Source: Enoplolaimus lenunculus (Eukaryota > Nematoda > Enoplea > Enoplida > Thoracostomopsidae). From it: a DNA stretch of 64,000 nucleotides. The notes under the pieces were generated by a model that was not told where the DNA came from, did not search any database, and saw only the letters and a program-made list of their open reading frames with translations. This document shows, in pieces, positions 23,102 through 37,800 of this stretch. Each line of letters starts with the position of its first letter. The first letter of the stretch is position 1. The stretch lies in assembly GCA_030248215.1 (NCBI GenBank), contig JASANG010003338.1:1-64000 (forward strand), read 5' to 3'. Both the position numbers and the translations under genes were made by a program.

Positions 23102-26100
23102 TTTAAAAAATCGTAATGTGTAATGGAATTAACCGTTTATGATGAAAGTAAACCGAAGAAAAATCGAACGCATACCTCAGTTTTTTGCATGTTGTCTTAA
23201 TTTTAGTTTACACATTGTGAAGTTCTTTGACGAATTAATAAACTTTGACAAATAGTGATTTGGAACATAGATCACATTTTTAGAGTTGTTGCTGCATAAG
23301 AAGGTGCTCTGCTCACGTACCAATAAGTGAAAATTAAACGAATGATAGTATATGTTTATTTTGAAAAAATATACGCTGTATAAAAAATAGGCCAATGCTA
23401 ATGAAAGTGCCTGTCATTAACGGCTAAATCAAGCTTACTTACACCTGAGTCAAATCATAAGCTTATGAGTTAGCCAGTTTTCCTGTTTCTCAATGAGCTG
23501 GCCGTTAAAAATTAACAAGGGCCAAAGGAGTAGACATTTACTTGTACGATAAATGCCCTACAGAAAGTTGGATCAATACTTTTGACTTCTTTGAAATATA
23601 TCTCGCGTACAATCCAACCATGCTGTTCCACAGGTCAATCAAAATTTTTGATGCGGAGTAGAAGTACACAAATGTATTGTGATTTCGACGTTTTTAGGTC
23701 GTTTTTCGCAAGCCTCTGATCAAATATTATGTGGCTTACGTGATTGCCTTTCTATGAGTCCGATTTTCTGTTTCAAATCCTATAAATTATCAAGATATAT
23801 ATATGTCGTTGGCCAATCTGCTATTTTGCGCAATAGCAGTTTCGCTAAGGCTAAACAGTTTTTACTTCGACCAATCAGATTTGATTATTTGGACAGACGC
23901 AGTACCGTTAACCAGCAGCGTTGGTTTTACAACACTGTAACAAATTGGCTAGGGCAATTGATAATTGAACTGAAAAGCAGATTGGCCTACGACATATGCT
24001 TTGTCAAATATTTCATTTGCTCATCAATTAAAACAGCGTTAGAAAAACAGCAGAAAGTGATTCGTTTAATATACCATGTCAAGTATGCTCATTTCTGTTT
24101 GGTTTTGGCTCTTTAAAAAAGACCACGAAGACTTAATTTGTTGTAAGTTTGAAATTAATTTTGACCTTTTTCAATTGAATGAAAGTAGAACCACCTTATA
24201 TATAATCAATATTAAAAAACTTCCCTGACAATCGAACAACGGAATTACAATTAAAACTTAAATGATCTCGAGCAAAGGAAAAATGAATAATTCGAACTTC
24301 AATATATGTTGTCGCAAAGAGGGCAGTGAAGCTGTGAAGTGGCAAAATTCCCCGTAACCCCTAGGGGAGCCGCGAGCACGAGGGGGTGGCTAAAAACACC
24401 GTTAGCCACGTGAGTTCAAAAAATTTGCAGTTTCGGTATAATTCCGTTTAACAATGCATAATTCAAGAGTATATCGATGGCTTTTCGCTCGCATCGCTGG
24501 GGAGGTTTCCTTCACCAATATATTGCCACCCCGTATATGTGTACCCTATTCTTTTGGTTATCTGCTGCGTTTCTGGATGATACTTTGCCAAAGGACATCT
24601 CCAATGCCGAGTAGACAGGGGTGGCCTCCACCGAAACTCGCGAGCGAGTAGTCATACGCATTTTAAAACTTCGGCGGTTTTGTTTTATCCGGTTAGGGTG
24701 TGGGCCACTTTAGGGGTGGGCTCCCAAATTGGGGGTATGGGGGTAACTGATTCGTCCCTGGGCATCTCACAGGTGCTGAGACGACTCCAGTCTAAAATGA
24801 CATGGTGCAAACCTATGTTACGAGAGACACGCGTTTGATTTCGACTAAGAATCGGGGCCCTGGCTACGGGCACGTAGCTAAACCAAAATTTGGTTTTACT
24901 TAAACTCACGTTGTTTGCGTACTGACCAATGGCATACGATTCAGCGGCAGAGATGGATTTTGGCGAGTAACGATACTCTGGTGCAATTTCGTATGATTGG
25001 CAGTTGACTGAATTAGCAAGAAAATCCGTCAGTGACGTCCATTTGGTTTGAGCGCGCTGAAAACGAATGTTTTTGTATTACTAAAACCAAAAGCGGATTT
25101 GATCCATTAAATAAGTGCATACTATATACGCATTTTTACGCAGGGCTAAAATGTACCAGCGTTCGTTCTAAGAGTCATCATCGGCTCTTGCTAAATTTAA
25201 ATCTTCATAATGTACTGATCACCAGCATAAAAGATCGAGGGGTAAGTGTCAAGGGTCCATGTTTGAGTCTGAATTACAAAACGTTTTTAAGACAAAAAGA
25301 ATGACGTCTATTAATCCTGCATTATCAAAGTTTGAAAATTTCTGATTCACTGTTTTAAAAGTATGTTTTGCAATACTGCGCATAACTCATACTGGCACAA
25401 CATCGTAAAATTTAGGCAATGTTTAATCTTAAACACCTATTTATAATTTTGGACTTTGGCGTAAAAATTTCTCAAAATTTACAATGTGGGTACACAGCGA
25501 CACATACTCCCTAGAATACTTCGTCTTCCCCTAACATGCAATGAGTAGAAAAGTCTTGGTGCAAATTCTAACAGACTCTAAACTAAGTAATAAGCCGGAA
25601 ACGTTATTCGTTAAAGCATTAAAATTTCCTCATTTCTCATTAATACTAATAAGCATGCAGTTTCTATAGATTTTATGTCGCTGATTTTTACAGCTTTACA
25701 TGCATGAGAGACGCGAACATATATTTTGGATCATGTTAGCTATAAAGGTCTGCTCGCTGGGCGCCTGTAGTCTTGTTGTGTGGAAACTACGCTTAAGTTG
25801 GGTACAGGATTACGATTAGCGACTACGGTTTTACAAATACAGTCCAATAATTGCAGCACATTTAATAAGCAACTACTTGATTTGCCGTGGACCATACTGA
25901 ATCAAGATTAGCCGTTTGCGCTTGGGTAAATGCTCGATATGCTGAGTTCGTTCCAGCAGAAACCGTTTTGGATCTCTAAAATGAACCTTACTATTAAAAA
26001 AGTGTGTTTGTTTGTTTGTTTGTTTCTTTCCGCTGCAAGAATGACAGTTTCTACCCCATTTCTTATATGTTTATTTGTCGTCAGTCACATCCAACGATGT

Positions 26101-28128
26101 GAACTGCGGACCAAGGCACGCAGGAACTGTGATGCCAGCTGACAACCCTAAAAATAGAGCTGTTACTGACACCCCTAAAACGTGCCAAAACTAAAATGAA
26201 AGATTTTAAAATATTTAATGCTAAAATTGTGCAGGCTTTTTAATACTAAAATTCTTCCTGGTCCCAGAAGTAGCGAAAATATGTTTCATGCGGCATCACG
26301 GCTATTTTGTCGCTCGACAACTCGTCACCCGGCAACTTTTAATCCGAAATTTTATCGACTCGACAATTCGTTGCCCTTGTTTGACGCCTCTACTATATTC
26401 TGTTCTCGCGTCCCTGTGCGGATCACACTGCTCTATATCACTGCTATTAATTAATAAAATAATTAGCGAAAAAGCATTTAATAAAAGCAGGCAGTTGCGT
26501 CAAGTATTTAGATTCCTCAAATTTTAAGTATGGAAAATATTTTGAACTTAAAAACAACGTTGTAGAAAGGGTACACCTTGTTCTGCCTGCAAGAAAACAA
26601 ACCATAATAAGGCACATAAATGTATGCTACGTGCATTTGCCAGAAGTGCCGAAACATCGTTAAAATCTACTAGCAATCAAAGCATTGAAGCTTATTGTCT
26701 AATATATCCTGAACAGAAATGATCGTCCGTCCAAGACTGTTGATTCAGGGGCGTATACAAATGGCGTGTGCAGAAGGATATGTCTCCTTCCAAACCTTCT
26801 GGAGAAACGAGAAGAAACGCGTTTACAAGTTGAAATTCTGATTGCATGCTCGCAAAAAACTAGCGTTGAACCAATACTGTAAAATACCGATATACCAATA
26901 CCAATATTTAGATATCGATAGTAATACGATACGGATATGGATACTTCAGCGGCACATCTTACTGCCGAATTTGGAAATCGGCGACAAATTTACCCTCGAC
27001 TGTTGATACAAATATTACTCTCGTGCTATGAAATCTAACCTTCCTTTTCATCGACTGTAAGTTTGGTTTTTTAACTTTCAAAGATATTGCGTGCATGTCG
27101 CCATCTCAGGATATTAAAGTTTTCGGTAGAATTTTAAAACCAACCCAAATTTGGGTTCAACCTTTGTGCCTGATAAGCTAAAAACGCCTCACAAGCACAA
27201 AAGGTGGTGAACAAGTGAACCAGGGCGTCTAGCAGTTTTTCATGATTCTCACTTTTGTATCAACAAATGCTGTCATTCAGCTTGTTTTGCAGAATACTTT
27301 TCCAAGCCACAAAATTAGTTGCCGCCCTAACTCGATATTCTCAACCGCCTCATGATAAGAGCTTACACTGCTTAAACGTTACGCAATATTACCGATATGG
27401 GCACTAGCGGTTCGAAAAGAGTGGCGGAAGGGGGCGTACACCCCCCCACTCTAAATTTTCATATTATAAAATGGTAAGGTCCCTACCTCACAATTTTTCC
27501 CTCAAAAATTTTTTTGTGATAAAACCTTAAAATTTTTCCCTTAGACAATTATGGGTGATAAAATGATAAGACAAACCTTTCAATTTTTAAGCTTCATAAC
27601 ATTTGCCATACCACCTCTCTAAGTCAGAAGTGTTTGGATCTGCCTCTGGATATGGGGTCATAAATAACAAATAACAATAGCGATACATATACCGATACCC
27701 TAAATTTCACCGATACCGATACCGATATATTCGTTTAACATTGCAAAAAACTTTTACATGAGGTTAATATATTCACCCGAAACAAAATTTTGGCAACGTC
27801 TCTTCATCGTATTTCGCACAGAAAATTTCCAGCGTAGGGTCCGTAATTGTAAGGCACACAGCAAAAACATGTAGGTAAAAAGGCTGTTCTACCAGTATTG
27901 ACAGCATCGCAGAGCCCGTACATTCAGGACGTGCAAGAAAAGAAATATGCCCAAAACTATGAAATTTAAAGTTTAGTATATGCAATATGCAACCACAGTC
28001 AATTTAAATTGAAAAACACTACTTCTTTAGAACAAGTCTGCTAGCGATATTTTAAAGCTTTATGTTGTGGTAAACATTGGTTTGGATGCAGCTGGAATGT
28101 TTTACGGACGTTTTCTATTCAAAATACC
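23102..28128. other. No confident gene
   Basis: The longest open frame is 145 codons (23679-24116, plus). It has no recognisable motif and no splice support, so I leave it uncalled. Also present are GTTT repeats (26006-26028), ACCGAT-like short repeats near 26885-26940 and 27660-27740, and a GC-rich inverted segment near 24690-24860 (GGGTGGGCTCCC, TGGCTACGGGCACG) that looks like another transposon remnant. Confidence 0.4.
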
Positions 28129-28134
28129 TTTATT
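28129..28134 (-). terminator. Polyadenylation signal of the espin-like gene
   Basis: AATAAA on the minus strand lies about 150-200 bases downstream of the possible stop codons of the ankyrin gene. A canonical hexamer at this distance supports the 3' end placed here. Confidence 0.5.
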
Positions 28135-28332
28135 GAAAATCATAAAGTTAATTTTCTGAGGGCCTAGACATTGCGGGATGGGAAAATTTCGGTTGTGGAA
28201 AACTTCGTTTCTCCGCCACGAAACTATAAAACAATTTGTAATCCATTTGAAATCGCTATATATCCCTACTAAAATTGTTTTTACTTTTCCTGTAGCATGT
28301 TTAGATGGCTGCTTGTCTGCTTTTTTATACTT

Positions 28333-28804
28333 TCAGTTGCTGTTGTAGTCTGAAAAGATTGAGCACATCCAACTTACCAATGCAGAATATTTTTCGTTTG
28401 GCAGTTGCTGTATTGGTGTTAAATATTTGTTAATAGTAATATGTGATTGTTTTGATCCGTTCTTGTTGGTCACTGGGTCCATATTGATGGCTTGTCGAGT
28501 TCTACGCTGTTCAATTTCCATTTCATGACTCAACTGAGAGCGTCTCCGACACTGCGGAATGTGGTAACGTGCGGTGTCGGGGTGCATCCGGGTTTCGCCG
28601 CTGGGAATTGCTGGGGGCTTCTTCACGGAAAATAGTCGAGATTGTTTGATGTTTGGCGGAGTAGTTATTTCGTATCTATGTCGAATTTGAGACACTCTGT
28701 TGCCGTAGAGTTCAGAACCCTTTGGCGTCGAGTAGCCCCCTTTATTGTCAGAAGTAAACACCGGCAATGATGTCTTGTTCAACTGGAGATTTGATTGTGA
28801 TTTT
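28333..28804 (-). CDS. Espin-like gene, exon 15 (terminal)
   Basis: The acceptor TGTTTCAG opens in the required phase and reads KSQSNLQLNKTSLPV, then a Lys-, Arg- and Gln-rich tail ending NEKYSAL. There a perfect donor-like TTG followed by GTAAGTTGG occurs. Unspliced, the frame continues 14 residues to TGA at 28333. Spliced to CATGCTACAG (intron 28290-28377, 88 bases) it would end two codons later at TAA (28281). Either way the gene ends within about 100 bases of here. The acceptor lies 8 bases from the end of a MITE. Confidence 0.78.
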
Positions 28805-31800
28805 CTGAAACACGCGTTGTGGAATTTGGCATCGACCATAGACGGTTGCCGTCTGCGGGTACGATCTTAGTTTAGCAACGACAACTGTGGTTGCAAAATT
28901 TTTAAAGCACTCGTAGTTGCTTCTATATTTTTAGCAAGTAAATTTTTGAAATAAAATTTTGGTTTAATTTTTCAATAGCAATTGTCTATAGACTGTTTTA
29001 AAACTATTACTTTCAGCCAACTACCGTATTTCAAATATGCTCTCCGATTACGATGACCGTTTTCCAATCTGAAACCGTAGACGGTTGCCCTCAAAATTTC
29101 AAAAACCACACTTGCTATCAATTTCTAATGTACAGCTGAGACGACTCCCTATCTGCGAAGCACAGCAACCGTATTTCATAGCGCGTACCTACGACTATGG
29201 TGGCCGCATATTTTGTGCTTTTTCAGTGTTTAAAAATAAAAGGTAGAAGGGGCGGTTTGTAGTTTATAAATAAAGTTTACACTCGCTGCCATCCGTACCT
29301 TAAGCTAGCAATACAGTCTACAATAAATACTATACGTAATAGGTACGCAAGACTATGCGATCTCTACAATTTGGTTAAGTCGGTCAAGAACATTTGCTGC
29401 TTTTCAAAATGATAGTAGTCATCAATCGAAATTAGTTGAAAAATAGTAGTTGTAGTTTAAAATTTTAAAATCTACAAAATTTTTTGAAAACTGTAGCATC
29501 AACTGCCATTTTGTTTCACTGCAGACGTCAACCGTCTACGGTCGATACAAAATTCCACAACGCGTATCCAAGATATTGTGGACGACGCATTAAATAAGCA
29601 GCTACTTTCAAAACGCCAAACAGGTAACATAGCAAAACGCCGTTCAATGTGGGTTTTAGCTTAACATTAGTAATTGTAAAATATAAGCAATTTCTTAAAA
29701 AAATTCAATTCTGACAGAAATAAACGTGAAAACAACTCGACAAAATTCATAGCTATTGCCTACCTTGACGGAGCATCCGGTTGTTCACAAAATTCCACAT
29801 TCTCCATGCTTGATTTTGAACTTCGGTAGTCTTTAGTGATCGGAATAACAATGCCTCCAGCCTTTGACGGGTTTTTACTAATGCTCACTCGATTTACTTG
29901 CTCCGAAGGATTCGAGCGACCAGTTGAACGCGTCCCGGTTCCACGTTTCATTTGTTGACGTTTTGGCGAATCAAATTCGGACGGATCTTCTACAATTTGA
30001 GCAGTTGGGCCAGTTAAAGATTTGGAAACTTCAACAAAACTTGACGAACGACCGCATGCGTACGGTAAGTTTGTTGCTTGCGTATCATCTGGAGATGTGA
30101 AAACCATTGGCTCAACATCCACGTATTTTATTTTAGCGGAACCGATCTGCACCTTTGCATCATCGTTGGTGTCAATTTTGTTGCATTTTTCAGCCGGTTT
30201 CAGCGATTGTGGCTGCAGCTTGGTCAATTTTAACTCCGAAAATTCTTCTGATGAGTCTGTTCGCAGGAAGTAATAAAGTTTCTCTGGTTCTTCTGCATTG
30301 AAGTCAACGTTTTGCTTGTCAGTCGGTATTTCGGCATCATCTTTGTTTGTTTGTTTAACATCGGTAATCGTTTGAATTGCATCCTCGGGCTGTCTTATAT
30401 CAATCTTCTTTGCACTGCTCAAACCGTCTTTTTGTAGCACAGATTTTTTTCGTCGTTCTGACAAGATATTTCCTCGTTGATTTTCCGTCTCTTTACGGCT
30501 GTTATCGGAAGAATTCGTTTCAGGATAGTGCTTTTCTGGCTCTTGTTGTCGGGTTCTAACAATAGTGTCATGGTTCATGTTATCATCTGGTGCCAAAATG
30601 CCATGTTTTCCGGGTGGCAATTCGCAAGACACTTTGTACGAACCATTTCGTAAAAGGTTAAGACCGGACATGGTGGATGCAGAGTTCACCGCTTTGCAGC
30701 TACGCGACAACAAATGCGGAAGTTCGAACTGGAAAGATTTTGATGGAGGTGTACGGATCGAATTGGACGTTGGTTCAGAATATGAAATAACAAAATACAA
30801 ACTTATTTGTCCAGTACACGAAATATACCAAACAATGCATGAAACAGTAGCTGACTGTTTAAAACTGTTAAAAGTTGCTGAAAACAACTATAACCTAATT
30901 TTGGTTTGAAATCCATTCATCACGTGCCAAATGTAACCTGTCAGGTTTTGCTAAACTGGCATTTATAAGTTATTTTTGGCACGAACTTGGATAATAGATA
31001 AATCGTCAGTTTTAAAAACTAAACAACCTAAAACGGTTGTGTTCTTAGAAAAACACCGTAACTTTTTTGACATTGCAACGAAACGGGAACTGAATAACAA
31101 CCATCTGTTCCCTAAAGGACAGACGGCTTGAGCAATTGGTTATGCAGTTGCAAACCCGTAAACCACGTTAACTGTTCCATAAGATATCAATAGTTAAATA
31201 ATAACCAAACGTAAAAATGTTAGATTTTTCAAATTTCTAGGGCAAAGGTGCAATTGTGAATACATTTACCGTTCTGTTCAGCTTGATGTACAACTGCGAC
31301 AGCGGTATGACTTTGAAATCTGCATGATCTTGCCGCGTCTTCAAAAACATTTGAAACCATATCGCACTCGGCAGCCAAAATTTTGTCTATTTGTTCTGAA
31401 ACCAAAAATACAGATGATAGACATGTGTCGTTGCTACAGCACCAATTTAAAAGTATCATCGATATGGCTGAACAGTCCCGGCCTAAACTTTAGCGATGGT
31501 GATTCTTTGGATTAAAAAATGCGCTATGCATGAAGGAGACTTCGACAAATGGCTTGGAGCACGTATGTATACTTTGTACATATAATGTCTTCGGGCGCAT
31601 TTAACGCAGAAATTACAAACGACGATTATTAATAACAAGTGTTACAATAGCGACTTGTGACACTTCTAATGCTGTGTTCACGTTACAACCGGGCAGCATG
31701 GGACATGTTTTGTCCCTATTAGACTATTGAGTAACACATTGTCTGCTTGTATACCCCATATCGTATTCAAAAAGTTGTATTTGTCTGCTAATATCATCTG

Positions 31801-34800
31801 TAGGTTACTTTTGTTCCTCAATATCATATGATATTCGAGTTTTGTCTGTTGACCCGATATAAGAGCCCGAATTTTAACGCTGACGTCGAATCAACATGGG
31901 ACAAACCGTGTCCCGCCTGCCCCGGTTATAACGTGAATCCCACATAATATCCGCATTCTCAAATGTGTGTAGCACCTAGGTACAACGTTTTTGTTTTATA
32001 TATATAGCCTCGCAATTCTCGAACCAGCGAATAGCGAGGCTCGAAGTATATCACATGTTTTTGCATTTGATTTGCGTTAATTCTGTGCCAATTTTGAGAT
32101 TCACAATTGCAGGAATTTATCAGTTTGACAGCCTATTCCTAAGTGGCGATATGTCAGGTCAGGTACTATACGCATTTAACAAATATGGTCTTGGTTCGGA
32201 GGCTATTTGAAATGGTGAATTCACCTTATTATTGGAGAACAATACCCTGCCCCTTGTACGCATCTGTAACAATTAAAAGTTAATTGCATTTCTAACTAAA
32301 CATTTATGTAACCTGCAGCGCGTATTCCGGCATATTTTGTTTCTCTTTCTGTATCCAGCGACGACATTGGTCGTGTGGTTGAGTCGTTATTCGCCCAATC
32401 AAATTGTTTCTCGCCCTATAAAAATAGATACAAGTACAAAGATTAACACATCGTTTAAAGTAAAGTTCGTAAATCGTGTACCTTGTTGACAAAGGTAATT
32501 ACAGCCACACAAGAGGATCTTCACTGAGGGACAATGGGGCCATGCCCCCCAAGTTTGACTGGTGCCTCCAAATAGACTCAGCCTAAAGTAAACAACCTTG
32601 AATTGCAATTGTGATTGCCCCAAATATATTTTCTGCGGACGACCCTGCAGCCACTGCAGATGCTTCAGCTCCATGGCCCAGTCAGGCACCTTGATTTTTC
32701 AGAAATGTTATACAAGTGTTTTCTATAACTTACAAGCAAGGTTATAAGTTTTCTAAGCGGGGGGGGGGGCTGAAATTCTTCCAGGAGATCTGCGCTTCCC
32801 GCTGGCCAATCCATGGCTGCAGGCCCGGGATGCTTTCGATGCAGACTCAAAATGAATTTCGATATAACTATAATTGAGAAATATATCCGTACAGCCGGCC
32901 GACAGTTTGGAGAGAATAATTTTGCTCTTCAGATCAGTTTCAACCTCGCTCTTGTCATCAAAAACCCTTCCATGCCCCCCTAAACTTTTTAACCCTACCA
33001 AACAAGGTAAAAACAACTATAAGAACGATATACCATATAAAGAACATATTATGCAATGATTTAAACAAGAGTATGCAATTGGGCGCATTGAGTGACGAAA
33101 TAACGCACTTATTGATCTGTCTTCGTTAAAAAAATTTTGGGTTTGCAAGCATCAATAACTAATAGACATTTATATACAAATATTTCTTTTTACAAACTAT
33201 CCAAGAAATAAAAAAAACTAGCATATTTTGTTTGGCATACTTACTTGAAATGAATATATCGCAGCTGAAATTGCGCTGCCGTCGCCTGGGAAACTTAGGA
33301 ATCGATGACCGCGATGTCTTGACCTTCGCCTTCCAGGTTCGTTGTTCAGTGATTGCTTTGACTGGCTGGCAGTACTGTTCGACAACGGTATTGGTATTAT
33401 TTCATTGGTAGTATATTCTTGTTCAAGTTTATTCATATTTCGACGGCTATCGCTTGGTTGCCTTGTACGTTTTAGTACAACAGACTGCTCGGAAATTGCG
33501 AAATCTAGACATAATAAAGGAGAAGAATGCATAAATTGACCAAGCTGAAGCATACATGCGTACCTCAATTGTTTGGCCGTTTAGTATCCGAATATCTCTA
33601 ATTATAAATTTTTGGTGATGGTTAAAGCCGTATAGGCAGCGCTGCACGCTACCCACGGGTACGGGTAGGAAAATTTTGACGCGAGTATACACGCGGGTGA
33701 AGAATTCCGAAGCTAGGGTAACAATTTGTAGTTTTGACCCACCAAAAATTATCATAAAAACCCTCACAAATAAAGGAAGTTGTTAAGATTATTGTTCTAG
33801 CTGACTTATGCCCATGCACGTGTGAATACTTTTCACATACATTTCAACAGAAATGTTAGAAGTACAGCTTACAGCATTTGGAGATATTCTTCGCTGTTTC
33901 TATTGAGGTTATATTTTTCTTTGGCTTGGAACAATATGTTCCCAAGATTTCTGAATGAAATTTTAAAACCAATTGAGACAAAACCATAAAGAAATGTGTG
34001 ACTGTACGATCCTAACTACAATGATTTCGTGCAAACAAGAACGTTTTCATTCATAGATCATAATCATCCATCAGCAAAGAACCCAGGTTTACCGCAAAGA
34101 ACCCAGGTTTACCGGTGATAGGTGTAAATGTGCAATATCCGGTGTTACATTTTTTACTGAATGGTTTGTTTTCATACCTACTAATAAGAAGTTTTTGTAA
34201 CGTAAATTGAGTGACTAATATCATGAAGCGGGTCAATTTATATAAACTATCAAAACTTCAGTAATATGTCAGAGTCGGTCTTTAGCATACCCAGACAAAT
34301 CAATTGTGTTAGGCCACCGATGTTATCAGTTATGTAGCTGTAGTGGATCTTATTTCCCAGACACGTTGATTTAAGGTATCAGGATTAATTTAAAAAATTC
34401 ACCTGATTTTGCGCTTGCTTCGCTCACGTGGTTTCATTCAACTACTGCCACTGAGCGAAGATAAACAAGGTGTGCCCTTATCCATTGCTTACGTTTAACG
34501 TTTTTTAACCAGCAGCTAGAAAATATATCGTAGCCACATTTGTTGCAAAATATCAAGTAAATTTTCGACCGTTCAGGCGAAAACTTAGTATCAGATGACT
34601 GTGTTGACCGCTTATGTCCGCCACATATGTTCCACAATACAATTACCAGTTTGAGTAGAGCCACACGCTTCCTTAAAGTTCGACTCAGTGCAAAGTTTCG
34701 GTGAAACTTCGAACTTTTTCGCTCTATCTGCACGATTGTTTGGGCCTGTTTTGAAAAGCAACGCAATTTTTGTTCAGGCTTAGATTTAGTATGCCCTTAA

Positions 34801-37800
34801 CTCTTACAAAAACGGTAGCAGTTGGTGTCATCGAATTTCAGTTTATATATTTGTTTATAAAAACACATTTTCAAAATTGGAAAATGACTTACCCATCTCT
34901 TTGGCAACGTATCCTAGTTCTCGTTCATCGCCGCAACCAGTTGTAATCGATTGTGTTTTAGGATCAGTTGAACTATCGCCGCTGCCGCTGTTAGTAGGGT
35001 GTTTCTTTTTTCGACGCGCTGGCGGATGCAACTTCGATTTGACTCGTGCGTATATTTCTGATAAATCATTGGTCGATGCAAAAACAACTTTGTCGTGATC
35101 GTCGACAATGATGATATCGTTCTGTAACGGATCTGGATCTGTTTGCATTTCGCTGTCCACAAACGTTCTCTGAAATTGAATATTTTTCGCTAAATGACAC
35201 GTTGCAACTGCAAATATATAGTTTTCTTTTTCTACTGTTTAACGCACTTATGTTGTATCAGTGATTATTTTATATTATTTTTAACGCACTTATGTTGTAT
35301 CAGTGATTATTTTTTATTATTTTTAACGCACTTATGTTGTATCAATGATTATTTTTATTATTTTTAACGCACTTATGTTGTATCAGTGATTATTTTTATT
35401 ATTTTTAACGCACTTATGTTGTATTAGTGATTATTTTTATTATTTTTAACGCACTTATGTTGTATCAGTGATTATTTTTATTATTTTTATAACAACGATA
35501 GTTAGGGTGATCGATACAAAGTCGATGTGGCTGTCCGGATGTTCGGCAATGATTTTCACGGCAAGTTTCTGCGAGGCGTCATTGGATAGGGCCGAGAATT
35601 ATTACCGCATTACATTATTTGGAGTTTACTATTTTTTAACTTTTCGAGCACAAAGCACATTCAACTTTAAAGCCAAAGATTAGTTTTAATTGAAACCAAG
35701 GTAGAACGTTTGTAAATAATTCCGCTACACTTGTTCTGCCAGAGCATCCACCGCTAGACGGCACAAATTTTTGCTATAATTTAGTATGCGGCATCTTCCA
35801 GCGCCGTATGTGAATTCATGTGCCGTAGCGCGCTTGGATGATGCTTAACGACGCCGGACCACATGGAAAGTCATGAAAAACGATAGCGCGTGCCTTGTAC
35901 CTTTATAACGTTGTCATTCCCGCGAATCGTTGCGCTGGCTTTTGATCGACTTCTCGGTGGTTTGCCTTTCACTGGCAATGGACTTGTTTGAGTTTCTTTT
36001 GGAAACTGTTTCAGTTTCGATTCAATTGTCGTTGGTGGTGATTTGTGTGCAATATGACTTGAACTGGACGTCAGCGTCGATCTGTGATGTGATTGAAAAT
36101 CGTCAGCGTTTGGTGAAGTCGCAAAATTCAAAAAGCAACGGCTGTTGCTTGGAGATATCGAATGCGCCATCCTATAAATAAACCGGCCAATGTTACTTTA
36201 AGGGGCGTAACAGTAGATTAAGCGTATTCCTAAGCCTAAGCCTAATCGTTGCAAAAACGAGTTTCTAAGCCTAAGCGTAAGCCTGAGCCTAAGCCTAAGC
36301 AAAAAAATATAATCTAGAATCTAAACCTACTCTTTTATAGACCCACTAGAAACCTGGACTCCCATTAGAGTAACATGTGCCAATAAATCAATAAGAATAA
36401 TGTTATACTTTTAGAAGCGTAATATTTAGTCGAAGTCTATTCTTAGGTTTACGTTTGAGCTTATTCGTATTAGACTAACACTAGGCATAAGCCTACGCGT
36501 AAACAGATTAGTTCAAAGCTTAAATATTCTGTATTTTTAGTTTAAGCAAACGGGTACCTCCTGAAAGCTACATGGGCCATACCAAATGTGTAGTTACTAT
36601 ACATACAGTGTAGTTAAAACATTGCGGTTTATTCTGATTGTAATGTAACTAATTCCGTTCGCCGTCCGACTCGTACAGAACCAGTACCAATTACGACCAG
36701 ATGAAAACTTTCAGTGAAAGTTAGGATATGTGATGCTTTCAACACGCGGGATGCTCCTTTGCAAAGTATTGCACGGGTGCGAAACAGACTAATATATCTT
36801 GGCGAATGAAACCCCGTGAGTGAGAAAAGTGTGAATTTCAAAATGCTCGACTTTTACTCCGCCGAAGCCGCACAAATGGTTAACCAGCCCGGCTATTGGT
36901 TTTGACGGGGACACCGCCCCCTAAGTGCCGGGGCCTCCTATGGAGTTGGCATGAAGGTAGTTGAGGCACTGAATATAAGAATCAAAGTTTAAAGTCTGAT
37001 TCGCAGTGATTATGTATACAGTTTGGGGTTTGTAAATACAATTAAATATTGGGACGAAGTGATTATTTACAGTACATTGATTGAATTTTAAAACCAGGTA
37101 AGCAATTGGAAATTATGTTTTACCTACAATTTTAGAGGAGCTGATTTAGTAAACAGTTGAGAAGCATAGAAAAACCAGTTGCATTTAAAAGAAACTTATC
37201 AAGTGGACTGTTCCACCAACGCATTTAGATTTCCTCGAAAAATCAACGGTCTTTGGTGTTAAGATGCAGTTGAAACAAATATTAAACGGTCATTTGCTGG
37301 GTTTCCAAATCGCTACTTAAGTACCAAATTAAGTATGTGTTAAGTAATAATTTACCATTTTGTCATTGTTAAGAGCATGCTTAAGTTAAGTTGTAAGCCG
37401 CTGACTAAATTTCATAGATTACAAATTTACAATTCTGGCATACTAACCTTGGTCAAATTGAAATTATATACTATTGGCCCCTCTACAATATGAAGCAAAG
37501 CTATTTCTTTCTTGTTATGACAATAGCTGACATCTGGCGTTTATTTGTTTTTGCTTGAAAATTTAAGTGTTTACTTAAGTCGGCGACTAAAGTAATTACT
37601 TAAGTATAACTTAAGCAAATACTTAAGTAAGATTTCAAAAACCCAACCGATGATACATAACCACAAATTTGTTTCAACCCCAACGGCAAGGCTTGAAATA
37701 AAACACATACCTTGGCTTTGGAACATACGCGTCGGATCTACGCTTCATAAGCCAATTTTCATGCGCAATCACCATGTTGTCTTCAGCGAAATGCGTTTCG

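Noticed and set aside
23679-24116. 145-residue plus-strand open frame
   Set aside because: No recognisable domain, no splice or start-context support, and AT-rich composition like its surroundings.
27773-27985. Possible further exon of the ankyrin gene
   Set aside because: It has a donor-like GTGAAT but a poor acceptor, and the gene already ends at 28.3 kb with a polyadenylation signal before this point.
34434-34766. 110-residue minus-strand frame inside intron 10
   Set aside because: No splice sites in the required phase and no recognisable motif. Exons 10 and 11 join in phase without it.
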